Shown in pieces: positions 48,406 through 59,208 of a stretch of DNA of 64,000 bases (position 1 is its first letter; every line of letters begins with the position of its first letter). The notes beneath the pieces were generated by a model. The model was not told the DNA's origin, searched no databases, and saw nothing but the letters and a program-made list of their open reading frames with translations. The stretch lies in assembly GCA_037200845.1 (NCBI GenBank), contig JBBCGQ010000001.1, positions 1,922,001 to 1,986,000 on the forward strand, read 5' to 3'. The DNA is from Bauldia sp. (GTDB lineage Bacteria > Pseudomonadota > Alphaproteobacteria > Rhizobiales > Kaistiaceae). Made by a program: the position numbers and the translations under genes.

Positions 48406-49152
48406 TTAGCCGCAAGCGGCAATAATCGCAAGAAAATCAACGGCTTTGAGACTCGCTCCACCGACCAGCGCGCCGTTAACTCCCGGCAACGCCATGATCT
48501 CGGCGGCGTTCGACGGCTTGACCGAGCCGCCGTAGAGAATCCGCATTCCGTCGGCCTCGGCGCCGAACCGCGCCTTCAGCCGCTCGCGTATATGGGTGTG
48601 GGCATCGCGGATGTCATCCAGCGACGGCGTCAGCCCCGTCCCGATCGCCCACACCGGCTCATAGGCGACGACCAGATTGGCCGCCGTCGCACCATCCGGC
48701 ACCGACCCGGCCAACTGCCGCTCCAGCACGGCGTTGGTCTGCCCACCCCGCCGCTCGGCCTCGGTCTCCCCGATGCACAGGATCGGCAACAGCCCGGCGC
48801 GCCACGCGGCCTCCGCCTTCGCCCGCACGTCCGCGTCGGTCTCCTTGTGGTCCGTCCGCCGCTCCGAATGCCCGACGATCACCAGCGTCGCCCCGGCGTC
48901 GGCCAGCATCTCCGCCGCGATATCGCCGGTATGCGCCCCGGACTTATCCTTGTGGCAATCCTGCCCGCCAATCTTGACCCTGGACCCCACCACCGCCGCC
49001 ATCGCCGCGCCGATCAGCGTCGCCGGCGGACAAATCGCGACATCGGACACAGCGTTGGCGGACCCGGCAACAATCGCCTTCAACTCGCCAAGGCTCGCCT
49101 TGTCGCCATTCATCTTCCAGTTGCCCGCCGCAAGCGCCTTCAGCCCAGCCAT
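48406..49152 (-). CDS. tpiA: Triosephosphate isomerase
   Basis: A protein of 248 residues with the catalytic Lys in AAGNWKMNG, His in [11 protein letters not shown] and Glu in [13 protein letters not shown], plus phosphate loop [10 protein letters not shown]. It interconverts the two triose phosphates in glycolysis. ATG 49152 is the family start; the frame is open upstream but unneeded. Leftward, 86 bases before secG. Confidence 0.97.
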   Translation of the reverse strand: MAGLKALAAGNWKMNGDKASLGELKAIVAGSANAVSDVAICPPATLIGAAMAAVVGSRVKIGGQDCHKDKSGAHTGDIAAEMLADAGATLVIVGHSERRTDHKETDADVRAKAEAAWRAGLLPILCIGETEAERRGGQTNAVLERQLAGSVPDGATAANLVVAYEPVWAIGTGLTPSLDDIRDAHTHIRERLKARFGAEADGMRILYGGSVKPSNAAEIMALPGVNGALVGGASLKAVDFLAIIAACG

Positions 49153-49295
49153 GGGTTCGTCTCCCGATTGAAGCGGGAGCGGTAGCGGAAACCCGCGCGG
49201 GAGGGAAGCGACCACAATATCTGGCGAGGGCCACGTTGGAGCAACCGGCGCAGGTCGTCAGAGTTCGTCGCAGCCTACCCTTGCCGGATCGGTCC

Positions 49296-49352
49296 GTATC
49301 ATAGCGTGATACACGACGTTTGACGCGCCGCATGTATCATGTCATGATACAT
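49296..49352 (+). promoter_or_regulatory. Two palindromic operators upstream of higBA
   Basis: ATGTATCATG-t-CATGATACAT (49,332-49,352) is a perfect 21-base palindrome ending 16 bases before the higB start, and GTATCA-n5-TGATAC (49,296-49,312) is a second copy of the same half-sites. HigA antitoxins bind such palindromes to repress their own promoter. Confidence 0.75.
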
Positions 49353-49368
49353 AGACTGGAGCGCGCAA

Positions 49369-49650
49369 GTGATCCGATCTTACCGTGACAAGATCACGGA
49401 GAAAGTAGCGAGCGGCAGGGCCGCGAAGGGACTCCCGTCCAGCCTCGTCAAGCGGGCCGTCCTAAAGCTGACCGCCCTCGAGTACGCAACCTCGCTGGAC
49501 GATCTCAAGTCACCACCCGGCAATCGTCTGGAGCCTCCAAAAGGCAACCGCAAAGGCCAGCACTCGATCCGTATCAACGACCGGTACCGTATCTGCTTTG
49601 TGTGGACCGAGGCTGGCCCTGAGCAGGTAGAGATAACCGACTACCACTGA
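49369..49650 (+). CDS. higB: HigB-type toxin (RelE superfamily mRNA interferase)
   Basis: A protein of 93 residues from GTG 49369 with GGAG upstream. It has the RelE/HigB fold: RSYRDKITEKVASGRAAKG, LTALEYATSLDDLKSPPGNR and QHSIRINDRYRICFVWTEAG, where the Arg/Tyr residues of SIRINDRYRI cut mRNA on the ribosome. The toxin comes before the antitoxin, as in all higBA loci, 23 bases apart. Confidence 0.93.
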   Translation: MIRSYRDKITEKVASGRAAKGLPSSLVKRAVLKLTALEYATSLDDLKSPPGNRLEPPKGNRKGQHSIRINDRYRICFVWTEAGPEQVEITDYH

Positions 49651-49673
49651 GCCCTCAAACCAGGTCGCTTCTA

Positions 49674-49973
49674 ATGACCACCAGCATTCTTCCTGCAGTT
49701 CACCCGGGCGAATATCTTCGCGAGGAATACCTCGTCCCGCTCGGCATGAGCGCGCTCGCCCTCGCCAAGGCATTGAATGTGCCGCGGACTCGCATCGAGC
49801 GGCTCGTCGCCGAGACGAGTCCGGTGACTCCGGATACCGCGCTGCGTCTGGCGAAGTACTTCCGCACTTCGCCTCTGTTCTGGATGAACATGCAGGCAGG
49901 CCACGACCTGAAGATCGAGGCTGCGGCGAAGAAGCAGGAAATCGACAAGATCGGCGTGATGGCAGCGGCGTAA
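49674..49973 (+). CDS. higA: HigA-type antitoxin
   Basis: A protein of 99 residues with a lambda-type HTH (SALALAKALNVPRTRIERLV) and the HigA start HPGEYLREEYLVPLGMS. It binds HigB and the palindromes ahead of the operon. The C-terminal helix (QAGHDLKIEAAAKKQEIDKI) is typical. The pair sits between tpiA and folB as an insertion of accessory DNA. Confidence 0.94.
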   Translation: MTTSILPAVHPGEYLREEYLVPLGMSALALAKALNVPRTRIERLVAETSPVTPDTALRLAKYFRTSPLFWMNMQAGHDLKIEAAAKKQEIDKIGVMAAA

Positions 49974-50067
49974 CACACCGGCAGGCAGGTGTGACCTCCG
50001 CCACTACCGCACCATGACGCCGGCCACACCGGGGTCTATCTTCCCTTCCGGCTGAGGGGACCACGAA

Positions 50068-50433
50068 ATGGCAACGGCAGAATTCACCATCACGGGCATC
50101 GCACTCCACGGCCGCCACGGCGCGCTGGAGGCGGAGCGCTCGCTCGGCCAGAAATTCTTCGTCGATCTGGACATCGTCGCCGACATCGGCAATGCCGCGA
50201 CTAGCGACCAGCTCGACGAGACGCTGCACTACGGCCTGGTCATCAAATCCGCCGTCCGCGCCTTCAACGCCAGGCCGATGAACCTGATCGAGGCGGCCGC
50301 CGGCGCCGTCGGCGATGCCCTCCTCGCCGAGTTTCCCAAGATCGTCTCGGTCCGCGTCACGGTCCATAAGCCGAACGCGCCGATCGCCGCGATCATCGAC
50401 GACCTCGCCGTCACCGTGGAGCGCCGCCGTTGA
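50068..50433 (+). CDS. folB: Dihydroneopterin aldolase
   Basis: A protein of 121 residues with FTITGIALHGRHGALEAERS at the start (the His-Gly of the pterin site), a Glu in DETLHYGLVIK and NLIEAAAGAVGDALLAEFPK. It splits dihydroneopterin on the way to folate. A GAGGGGA ribosome site precedes the ATG. It overlaps folK by 4 bases; folP is not adjacent, unlike many genomes. Confidence 0.94.
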   Translation: MATAEFTITGIALHGRHGALEAERSLGQKFFVDLDIVADIGNAATSDQLDETLHYGLVIKSAVRAFNARPMNLIEAAAGAVGDALLAEFPKIVSVRVTVHKPNAPIAAIIDDLAVTVERRR

Positions 50434-50891
50434 TCGCTGCGGTGTTCCTGAGTCTCGGCAGCAACGTCGGCGACCGCAAGCGCCTGCTCGACGAGGCGGT
50501 GGCCCGTATCTCGGTCCTGCCCGAGACGACGCTGCGCATCCGCTCCGCCTACTACCGCACCCAGCCGGTCGGGCCGGTGAAGGATCAGGGCTGGTTCCTC
50601 AACATCGCCATCGGCGTCGAGACGAGCCTCGGCACCGCCGAGCTGGCCGCTGCCTGCCACGCCATCGAGACGGCGCTCGGCCGCGACCGTAGCAAGGAGA
50701 TCCCGTCCGGACCGCGGCCGATCGACATCGACGTCCTGTCCGCGCCGCTGGATACCCGCGCCTTCGTCCTGGTGCCCTTGGCAGAAATCGCGCCGGATGC
50801 CTCCTTCGGCGGCAAGAAGGTCAAGGAACACCTCGCCGCGACCGAGATCCGCGGCGTGCAGAAACTGGCCTGGCCGGTGCCGGCCATTTGA
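50430..50891 (+). CDS. folK: HPPK (6-hydroxymethyl-dihydropterin pyrophosphokinase)
   Basis: A protein of 153 residues from a TTG that overlaps the folB stop (TTGA). Family motifs: FLSLGSNVGDRKRLLDEAV, QGWFLNIAIGVET and GPRPIDIDVLS with the metal-binding Asp pair. It pyrophosphorylates the folB product. Translational coupling should keep FolK in step with FolB. Confidence 0.95.
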   Translation: MIAAVFLSLGSNVGDRKRLLDEAVARISVLPETTLRIRSAYYRTQPVGPVKDQGWFLNIAIGVETSLGTAELAAACHAIETALGRDRSKEIPSGPRPIDIDVLSAPLDTRAFVLVPLAEIAPDASFGGKKVKEHLAATEIRGVQKLAWPVPAI

Positions 50892-50949
50892 CGGGCGCGC
50901 CGGGCCGCCTAGGTTCGTGGGTGCCCGTTTCTCCTCCCGGTGCTCCGCC

Positions 50950-52068
50950 ATGACCGCCACGCTGTTTTCGCCGATCACCCTCGGCCACCTCGAATTCGCC
51001 AACCGCATCGCCGTCGCGCCGATGTGCCAGTACTCCGCCGACGACGGCTCGGCGACCGACTGGCACATGCAGCATTGGATGATGCTGGCGATGTCCGGCG
51101 CCGGCATGGTCACCATCGAGGCGACCGGCGTCACCCGCCACGGCCGCATCACCCACGGCTGCCTCGGCCTCTATTCCGACGACAACGAGGCCGCCGCGCA
51201 CCGCACGCTCGCCGCCGCCCGCCGCGTCGCCCAGCCCGACACCCGCTTCGGCATCCAGTTGGCCCACGCCGGCCGCAAGGCCTCGACGCATCGCCCGTGG
51301 CAGGGCGGCGGTTCGCTCGGCCATCACGACGACCCGTGGCAGACGGTGGCGCCGTCGGCGCTCCCCTACGCCGATTGGCACGTGCCCCATGCGCTGGACG
51401 AGGCCGGCATCGAGCACACCATCGCCGCGTTCGCGGCGGCGGCGAAGCGTGCCGTGCGCGCCGGCTTCGACTTCATCGAGCTCCACTTCGCCCACGGCTA
51501 TCTGGTCCACGAATTCCTCTCGCCGCGCGCCAACCACCGCACCGACCATTGGGGCGGCTCGCTGGAAAACCGCATGCGCCTGGCGCTCGCCATCGTCGCG
51601 GCGGTGAAGACCGCTGTGCCGCTGGGCTTCCCCGTCGGCGCGCGCCTGTCCGTCACCGACTGGGTCGAGGGTGGCTTCAACCCCGACGAGGCCGTGGTCG
51701 TCGCCCGCGCCCTCAAGCAGGCCGGCGTCGTCTACATCTGCTCCTCCTCCGGCGGCGTCGATCCGGCCCAGAAGGTGCCGCTCGGTCCGGGCTATCAGGT
51801 CCACCTCGCCGAGCGCATCCGCCGCGATGCCGGCATCCCGACCCGCGCCGTCGGCATGATCGACGATCCCCACCAGGCCGAGCAAATCCTGCGCGACGGC
51901 AAGGCCGACATGATCGCGCTCGCTCGCGCCATCCTTGCCGACCCGCGCTGGCCGTGGCGGGCGGCGGCGGCACTGGGCGCCACGCTGCATCATGTTCCGC
52001 AGTACGTCCGCTCGGTCCCGCTGATCGACAAATGGGCCAAGCCGCCGGCCCGTTCCACCGCCGCGTAG
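50950..52068 (+). CDS. NADH:flavin oxidoreductase (YqjM-like old yellow enzyme)
   Basis: A protein of 372 residues of the FMN TIM-barrel type. Signatures are APMCQYSADDGSATDWHMQH, whose Cys tunes the flavin in the YqjM branch, GIQLAHAGRKAS, HFAHGYLVHEFLSPRANHR and IALARAILADPRWPW. It probably reduces activated C=C bonds with NADPH; the natural substrate is unknown. ATG 50950 is chosen; 58 bases follow folK. Confidence 0.92.
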   Translation: MTATLFSPITLGHLEFANRIAVAPMCQYSADDGSATDWHMQHWMMLAMSGAGMVTIEATGVTRHGRITHGCLGLYSDDNEAAAHRTLAAARRVAQPDTRFGIQLAHAGRKASTHRPWQGGGSLGHHDDPWQTVAPSALPYADWHVPHALDEAGIEHTIAAFAAAAKRAVRAGFDFIELHFAHGYLVHEFLSPRANHRTDHWGGSLENRMRLALAIVAAVKTAVPLGFPVGARLSVTDWVEGGFNPDEAVVVARALKQAGVVYICSSSGGVDPAQKVPLGPGYQVHLAERIRRDAGIPTRAVGMIDDPHQAEQILRDGKADMIALARAILADPRWPWRAAAALGATLHHVPQYVRSVPLIDKWAKPPARSTAA

Positions 52069-52189
52069 CGCGCCAAAACCCTTCGAAAAATCAATGTTAT
52101 CGCGCCTTGCGGCGGGATAGCCCCCTCCCTATTATCCGCGCCCGAAAACCGGCCGCCGGCTAACCTGGCGCGGTCCCGAGGACTTTCCG

Positions 52190-54091
52190 ATGCTTGATGG
52201 TCTGCGCAAATACGCCACCGGCTGGGCCGCCCAGTTGCTGATGGGCCTCCTGGTCCTGAGCTTCGCGGCCTGGGGCGTGAACGACGTGTTCAACGGCTTC
52301 CATTCCAACGACGTCGCGCTCGTCGGCAACGTCCCGATCACCACCGTCGATTTCCAGCGCGCCTTCACCCAGTCGACGCAGGCGCTGAGCCAGCAGGTCG
52401 GCCGCGCCCTGACGCCGGACGAGGCCCGCCAGGTCGGCGTGCAGAACCAGGTGATCAGCCAGTTGGTCAGCCAGGCGACGCTGGATAATGCCTCGGAGAA
52501 GATGAACCTCGGCGTCTCCAACACCGAGCTGACGCGCGTTATCGCCTCCAATCCGCAATTCGCCGGCGCTGGCGGCGTCTTCGACCGCCGCGTGCTGCAG
52601 CAGTTGGTCCAGTCCATCGGCTACACCGAGGACGACTACATCATGAACCAGCGCAAGCAGCTCATCCGCTCCCAGCTTGCGCAGGCTTTCGGCGGCGGCG
52701 TCAGCGCGCCGGCCGCGTATCTGCGCGCCGTCCACGACTACCAGAGCGAAGAGCGCGACATCAGCTACATCCCGCTCTCCGCCCCGCTCGCCGCCGAGAT
52801 ACCGGAGCCGAGCGAGACCGACCTCAACACGTACTTCGCCGCTCACAAGGATGAGTGGAAGGCGCCCGAGCTTCGCGCCATCACCTACTTCGCCCTGACC
52901 GCCGCCGACGTGACCGACCTCGCCGCCGTCACCGACGAGGATGCCAAGAAGGCCTACGACGCGCAGGCCGCCCGCTTCGCCACGCCCGAGAAGCGCAAGG
53001 TCGATCAGATCGTGTTCAAGGACCGCGCCGAGGCCGATGCGGCCGCCGCCGCGCTCGCCGGCGGCAAGCTGTTCGACGCCGTCATGGCCGAGCGCAACCT
53101 CAAGCCCGAGGACATCAGCCTCGGCCTCGTCACCAAGGACAAGATCGTCGATCCGAAGATCGCCGACGCCGCCTTCGCCGCCACGCTCAACGTGCCGACC
53201 CCGGTGGTCGAGGGCCAGTTCGGCCCTGCGATCCTGCGCGTCAGCGAGATCGACGCCGCCAAGACCACGACCTTCGACGAGGCCAAGGCCGACATCAAGA
53301 AGGAGATCGCGGCCCAGCGCGCCACCACCGAGGTGACCGCCACCCACGACGCCATCGAAGACGCCCGCTCCGGCGGCGACGCGCTCGCCGACGTTGCCGC
53401 CAAATACAGCCTCAAGGTCGTGACCGTGCCGGCGGTCGATGAATCGGGCAAGGACGGCAGCGACAACCCGGTCGCCAACCTGCCGAGCGGCCTGCTGGTC
53501 GCGGCCCTCCAGGCCCCGGTCGGCGACCAGAACGACCCGATCCAGACGCCGGAGGGCGCCTATGTCTGGTACGCCGTGACCGGCACCACGGCGCCGCGCG
53601 ACCGCGCCCTCTCGGAGGTCCACGACAAGGTCGTCGCGGCCTGGAAGGACGCCGAGCGCCAGCGGAAGCTCGACGACGCGGCGGTCAGCGCCAAGCAGCG
53701 GCTGGAGAACAAGGAAGACATCCAGAAGATCGCCACCGACCTTGGCGCCACGGTCAAGACCGCGGCCAAGCTGACCCGCGCGACGAAGGCGACTCCGGAT
53801 CTTTCCGAGGCCGCCATCGCCGCTGCCTTCGGTGGCCCGCAGGGCAGCGCCGCGATGGCCGAGGGCACCCAGCCGCTCACCCGGCTGGTGCTGCGCGTCG
53901 ACAACATCGTCATCCCGCCGTTCGATCCGGCCGCCGCCGACCTCGCCGACAGCAAGCAGTTGCTCGACAGCCAGTTCATCAACGCCTTCCTGACGCTCTA
54001 CGTCGGCCAGCTCCAGTCCCAGACCAAGGTGACCTTCAACCAGGTCGCCCTCCAGTCGGTGATCGGCGGGACCGACACCGCGACACAGTAG
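52190..54091 (+). CDS. ppiD: PpiD-like periplasmic folding factor (SurA-N domain)
   Basis: A protein of 633 residues. One N-terminal membrane helix (AAQLLMGLLVLSFAAWGVND) anchors it with the body in the periplasm. A SurA/PpiD N-terminal chaperone domain follows (QVGVQNQVISQLVSQATLDN), then a weak parvulin-type domain (KRKVDQIVFKDRAEADAAAA onward), then a second parvulin-like and C-terminal helical region. It helps newly exported proteins fold beside SecYEG. It ends 23 bases before trpE, a placement seen in Rhizobiales. Confidence 0.9.
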   Translation: MLDGLRKYATGWAAQLLMGLLVLSFAAWGVNDVFNGFHSNDVALVGNVPITTVDFQRAFTQSTQALSQQVGRALTPDEARQVGVQNQVISQLVSQATLDNASEKMNLGVSNTELTRVIASNPQFAGAGGVFDRRVLQQLVQSIGYTEDDYIMNQRKQLIRSQLAQAFGGGVSAPAAYLRAVHDYQSEERDISYIPLSAPLAAEIPEPSETDLNTYFAAHKDEWKAPELRAITYFALTAADVTDLAAVTDEDAKKAYDAQAARFATPEKRKVDQIVFKDRAEADAAAAALAGGKLFDAVMAERNLKPEDISLGLVTKDKIVDPKIADAAFAATLNVPTPVVEGQFGPAILRVSEIDAAKTTTFDEAKADIKKEIAAQRATTEVTATHDAIEDARSGGDALADVAAKYSLKVVTVPAVDESGKDGSDNPVANLPSGLLVAALQAPVGDQNDPIQTPEGAYVWYAVTGTTAPRDRALSEVHDKVVAAWKDAERQRKLDDAAVSAKQRLENKEDIQKIATDLGATVKTAAKLTRATKATPDLSEAAIAAAFGGPQGSAAMAEGTQPLTRLVLRVDNIVIPPFDPAAADLADSKQLLDSQFINAFLTLYVGQLQSQTKVTFNQVALQSVIGGTDTATQ

Positions 54092-54114
54092 CCGGGCATG
54101 GGGCGGCGACCGAC

Positions 54115-55629
<1,515 letters not shown>

Positions 55630-55636
55630 CGGAAGC

Positions 55637-55843
55637 CTACGCCTCGACGTACTCCGCTCGCGCACTCGGCGGCGGAATCGGGAGCCGATCCTCCTTCAAG
55701 CCGTCGATATGCAGCCGGATCGCCTCGCCGATTGTCTTCTCAACCTCGGCAACCGTATCGCCGGTGGCGACGCACCCCGGCAGGTCGGGCACGTAGGCCG
55801 AATAGTTGTCGCCCGCCTTCTCGATCACCACTGCGTAGCGCAC
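55637..55843 (-). CDS. hicB: HicB antitoxin
   Basis: A protein of 68 residues with the degenerate RNase-H-like fold of HicB: RYAVVIEKAGDNYSAYVPDL then PGCVATGDTVAEVEKTIGEA. It neutralises HicA and may repress the operon, though it lacks an added DNA-binding domain. It directly follows hicA (1-base overlap) and sits 7 bases from the trpE stop. Confidence 0.92.
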   Translation of the reverse strand: MRYAVVIEKAGDNYSAYVPDLPGCVATGDTVAEVEKTIGEAIRLHIDGLKEDRLPIPPPSARAEYVEA

Positions 55844-56037
55844 TACTTCGTCTCCGTAAGGCCAGCCTGCTTCAAGATGCTATTCCGCGTTCCCGGTGAA
55901 AGATCGTCCGATGACTTTCCGGCAATCGTAACACGCCCCGGCTTGCGAAGGTGCTTGTACTGCCGATGGCTTCCGCGGGTGACAATGAGAAACCAGCCGT
56001 CATCCTCGATCAGCCGGATCGCCTCGCGAACCTTCAA
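55843..56037 (-). CDS. hicA: HicA mRNA interferase toxin
   Basis: A protein of 64 residues from TTG 56037 with GGGGGA 6-7 bases before it. The double-stranded-RNA-binding fold carries the catalytic His24 (TRGSHRQYKHLRKPG). The sequence KVREAIRLIEDDGWFLIVTR is typical of HicA. The pair points away from trpG and breaks the usual trpE-trpG order. Confidence 0.93.
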   Translation of the reverse strand: MKVREAIRLIEDDGWFLIVTRGSHRQYKHLRKPGRVTIAGKSSDDLSPGTRNSILKQAGLTETK

Positions 56038-56137
56038 TTGACGTCCCCCAGCCCAAGAACATACGAAGAACCTGAAGCCGGTTTGTCAAGCCGTCCGCTG
56101 TTGCATCGCCGGCAACAAAATGAGACACGACAACGCC

Positions 56138-56749
56138 ATGAACGTCCTCGTCATCGATAACTACGACAGCTTCACCTACAACCTCGTCCACTACCTCGGC
56201 GAGCTTGGGGCGAAGGTCACCGTGCGCCGCAACGACAGGATCAGCGTCGCCGAGGTCAAAGCGATGGACCCGGACGCGATCGTCATCTCGCCGGGCCCCT
56301 GCACCCCGAACGAGGCCGGCATCTGCCTGTCGCTGATCGAAACGGTCGGCGCCGACATCCCGACCTTCGGCGTCTGCCTCGGCTACCAGGCGATGGGCCA
56401 GGTCTACGGCGGCACGGTCACGCGCGCGCCGACCCAGATGCACGGCAAGCTTTCCGAGATCACGCACAACGGCCGTGGCGTCTTCCGCGGCATCAACGGC
56501 AACTTCAACGCGACGCGCTATCACTCCCTGCAGGTCGCCCCGGAGACGATGCCGCCGGTGCTGGAAGTCACCGCGACCGCCAACGACGGCGTCGTCATGG
56601 GCGCCATGCACCGCACGTACCCGGTCCACGGCGTGCAATTCCATCCGGAGTCGATCGCCTCTGAGCACGGCCACCTGGTCCTGAAAAATTTCCTCGACAT
56701 CGCCGCCGACTGGAACAGGAAGCACCGCGCCCTGCGGTCGGTCGCCTGA
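56138..56749 (+). CDS. trpG: Anthranilate synthase component II (glutamine amidotransferase)
   Basis: A protein of 203 residues: [20 protein letters not shown], Cys80 nucleophile in [12 protein letters not shown] and the His-Glu pair in [14 protein letters not shown]. It supplies ammonia to TrpE. ATG 56138 is the family start; ATG 56120 is six codons upstream. One base separates it from trpD. The promoter must lie in the 100 bases shared with the divergent hicA. Confidence 0.97.
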   Translation: MNVLVIDNYDSFTYNLVHYLGELGAKVTVRRNDRISVAEVKAMDPDAIVISPGPCTPNEAGICLSLIETVGADIPTFGVCLGYQAMGQVYGGTVTRAPTQMHGKLSEITHNGRGVFRGINGNFNATRYHSLQVAPETMPPVLEVTATANDGVVMGAMHRTYPVHGVQFHPESIASEHGHLVLKNFLDIAADWNRKHRALRSVA

Positions 56750-56750
56750 C

Positions 56751-57764
56751 ATGGCTGACCTCAAAGCCGCCATCGGCAAGGTCGCCTCCGGCGCGAAGCT
56801 GACACAGGATGAATCCCGCGAAGCCTTCGGCGTCATCATGTCGGGCGAGGCGACCCCGGCGCAGATCGGCGCGTTCCTCATGGGGCTGCGCCTGCGCGGC
56901 GAGACCATCGACGAAATCTCCGGCGCCGTCGCCACCATGCGCGACAAGATGACGAAGGTCGAAGCGCCGCCGAACGCGATGGACGTCGTCGGCACCGGCG
57001 GTGATGGCTCGGGCAGCTACAATATCTCGACCGCCTCGGCCTTCGTCGTGGCCGGCGCCGGCGTGCCGGTCGCCAAGCACGGCAACCGCAACCTGTCGTC
57101 CAAGTCTGGCGCCGCCGATACGCTGACCGCGCTGGGCGTCAAGATCGACATCGGCCCCGAGCTGATCTCGAAGTGCATCCGCGAAGCCGGCATCGGCTTC
57201 ATGTTCGCACCGGCGCATCATTCGGCAATGAAGCACGTCGGCCCGGCGCGCGCCGAGCTCGGCATCCGCACGGTGTTCAACTTGATCGGCCCGCTGTCCA
57301 ACCCGGCCGGCGTGAAGAAATATCTGCTCGGCGTCTATTCGCCCGATTGGGTCGAGCCGCTGGCCAACGTGCTGATGGGCCTCGGCGCCGAGCGCGCCTG
57401 GGTCGTCCACGGCCACGGCGGCCTCGACGAGATTTCGCCCGCCGGCGACACCAAGGTCGCCGCGATCGAGAACGGCGCCGTGCGCGTCTTTACGATCCGC
57501 CCCGATGACGCGGGCCTGCGCCCGCGCGAGCTGGCCGAGATCAAGGGCGGCGACTCTGCCCGCAACGCCGAGGCGCTCCGCGCCGTGCTCGACGGCGAGC
57601 GCAATGCCTACCGCGACACGGTGCTGCTCAACGCCGGCGCCGCGCTCGTCGTCGCCGGCCTCGCGCGCAATCTCGCCGAAGGCGCCGAACTGGCCGCCGC
57701 CACCATCGACGCCGGCAAGGCGACCGAGCGGCTCGACCGCCTCGTCGCGACCTCGAACGGTTGA
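56751..57764 (+). CDS. trpD: Anthranilate phosphoribosyltransferase
   Basis: A protein of 337 residues: [20 protein letters not shown] is the phosphoribosyl-pyrophosphate loop, [20 protein letters not shown] the conserved Gly-Asn-Ser region, and [20 protein letters not shown] also matches. Second step of tryptophan synthesis. It lies between trpG (1 base) and trpC (4 bases) in a compact operon. Confidence 0.98.
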   Translation: MADLKAAIGKVASGAKLTQDESREAFGVIMSGEATPAQIGAFLMGLRLRGETIDEISGAVATMRDKMTKVEAPPNAMDVVGTGGDGSGSYNISTASAFVVAGAGVPVAKHGNRNLSSKSGAADTLTALGVKIDIGPELISKCIREAGIGFMFAPAHHSAMKHVGPARAELGIRTVFNLIGPLSNPAGVKKYLLGVYSPDWVEPLANVLMGLGAERAWVVHGHGGLDEISPAGDTKVAAIENGAVRVFTIRPDDAGLRPRELAEIKGGDSARNAEALRAVLDGERNAYRDTVLLNAGAALVVAGLARNLAEGAELAAATIDAGKATERLDRLVATSNG

Positions 57765-57768
57765 CGCC

Positions 57769-58578
57769 ATGGCCGACATCCTCAAGAAAATCGAGATCAG
57801 CAAGCGCGCCGAGATCGCCGCCGCCAAGGCGAAGGTGTCGCCGGCCGAGATCGCCAAGCGCGCCAAGGCCGCGCCGCCGCCGCGCGGCTTCCTGCGCGCG
57901 TTGGAAAAGAAGATTGGCGCCGGCAAGCCTGCATTGATTGCCGAGATCAAGAAGGCCAGCCCGTCGCGAGGCCTGATCCGCGCCGACTTCGATCCGCCCG
58001 CTTTGGCCCGCGCCTACAAGGATGGCGGCGCCGCTTGCCTGTCGGTGCTGACCGACGCACCATTCTTCCAGGGCGCGCCGGAGTATCTCGTCGCCGCCCT
58101 TGCCGCTGTCGATCTGCCGGCGCTGCGCAAGGACTTCCTCTACGAGCCGTATCAGGTCGACGAGGCCCGTGCCTGGGGCGCGGACTGCATCCTCATCATC
58201 ATGGCCGGCGTCACCGACGCCGAGGCGCACGCGCTGGAGGACGCCGCGCTGGCGCATGGCATGGACGTCCTGATCGAGGTCCACAACGAAGCCGAGCTGG
58301 CGCGCGGCCTGAAGCTGAAATCGCGCCTGATCGGCATCAACAACCGCGACCTCCACACCTTCGTCACGTCGCTGACAGTCAGCGAGACGCTGGCGCCGCT
58401 GGTGCCGAAGGATCGCGTGCTGGTCGGCGAAAGCGGCATCTCCACGCCGACCGACATCGCGCGGTTGAAGCGCGCCGGCATGGGCGCCTATCTCGTCGGC
58501 GAAAGCCTGATGCGCGAAGCCGATGTCGCCGATGCGACCCGCCGCCTGCTCACGCCCGCCACTGTCGCCGCGGAGTAG
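57769..58578 (+). CDS. trpC: Indole-3-glycerol-phosphate synthase
   Basis: A protein of 269 residues with a TIM barrel: [20 protein letters not shown] (Lys and Ser of the active site), [20 protein letters not shown] and [15 protein letters not shown]. It closes the indole ring. Separate from trpF, which is not in the window. ATG 57769; the larger frame overlapping trpD is not used. Confidence 0.97.
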   Translation: MADILKKIEISKRAEIAAAKAKVSPAEIAKRAKAAPPPRGFLRALEKKIGAGKPALIAEIKKASPSRGLIRADFDPPALARAYKDGGAACLSVLTDAPFFQGAPEYLVAALAAVDLPALRKDFLYEPYQVDEARAWGADCILIIMAGVTDAEAHALEDAALAHGMDVLIEVHNEAELARGLKLKSRLIGINNRDLHTFVTSLTVSETLAPLVPKDRVLVGESGISTPTDIARLKRAGMGAYLVGESLMREADVADATRRLLTPATVAAE

Positions 58579-58581
58579 CCG

Positions 58582-59073
58582 GTGGCGAAGGCGCTCAGCC
58601 ACGTCGACAAGACCGGCAACGTCCGCATGGTCGATGTCGGCGGCAAGCGCGTGACCAAACGCGTCGCCGTCGCCGAGGGCCAGGTCGCGATGCATCCGGC
58701 GACACTGGCGCTCGTCGTCTCCGACGATTTCGCCCGCGAGCGCAAGGGCAACGTCATCGCCACCGCCCGCCTCGCCGGCATCATGGCGGCTAAGCGGACG
58801 CACGAGCTGATCCCCCTCACCCATCCGCTGCTGACCAGCTCGATCGATATCGAGATCGAAAGCGATACCCGTATCCCCGGCCTGCGCCTTCGCGCCACCG
58901 TCAAGGGCAGCGGCCAGACCGGCTTCGAGATGGAGGCGCTCACCGCCGTCAGCGTCGCCTGCCTGACGATCTACGACATGGCGAAGTCGACCGGCGACCG
59001 CGACCTCGAGATCACGGGCATTCGTCTGACAGAGAAGCGCGGCGGCAAGTCCGGCGTGTGGAAACGGACGTGA
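58582..59073 (+). CDS. moaC: Cyclic pyranopterin monophosphate synthase MoaC
   Basis: A protein of 163 residues from GTG 58582, 3 bases after trpC. Signatures: [40 protein letters not shown] and [20 protein letters not shown]. It acts early in molybdenum cofactor synthesis. The trpC-moaC-moeA order is frequent in alphaproteobacteria. Confidence 0.97.
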   Translation: MAKALSHVDKTGNVRMVDVGGKRVTKRVAVAEGQVAMHPATLALVVSDDFARERKGNVIATARLAGIMAAKRTHELIPLTHPLLTSSIDIEIESDTRIPGLRLRATVKGSGQTGFEMEALTAVSVACLTIYDMAKSTGDRDLEITGIRLTEKRGGKSGVWKRT

Positions 59074-59090
59074 GTGCGCCAGGAGAAAGT

Positions 59091-59189
59091 GATCCCCTCC
59101 CTGCCTCCCCCTTTCATGGGGAGGAGTTCTTCGTCCCAAACGCGGTCGGCGGACTCCTCCCCCTGCAAGGGGGAGGGCGGGAGGGGATC
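59091..59189. repeat. Inverted repeat between moaC and moeA
   Basis: GATCCCCTCC at 59,091-59,100 pairs with GGAGGGGATC at 59,180-59,189, and inner C-rich and G-rich blocks (CCTCCCCCTTT; AAGGGGGAGG) pair as well, with a second CTCCTCCCC block inside. The element belongs to the same broad class of C-rich hairpins as at 19.9-20.1 kb. The moeA frame is open through it, but the repeat nature argues that it is not coding. Confidence 0.68.
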
Positions 59190-59208
59190 GACCGCGCTCC
59201 AAAGCCCA

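Noticed and set aside
59074-59208. N-terminal extension of MoeA by 45 codons
   Set aside because: The extra codons are formed by an intergenic inverted repeat and have no counterpart in MoeA.
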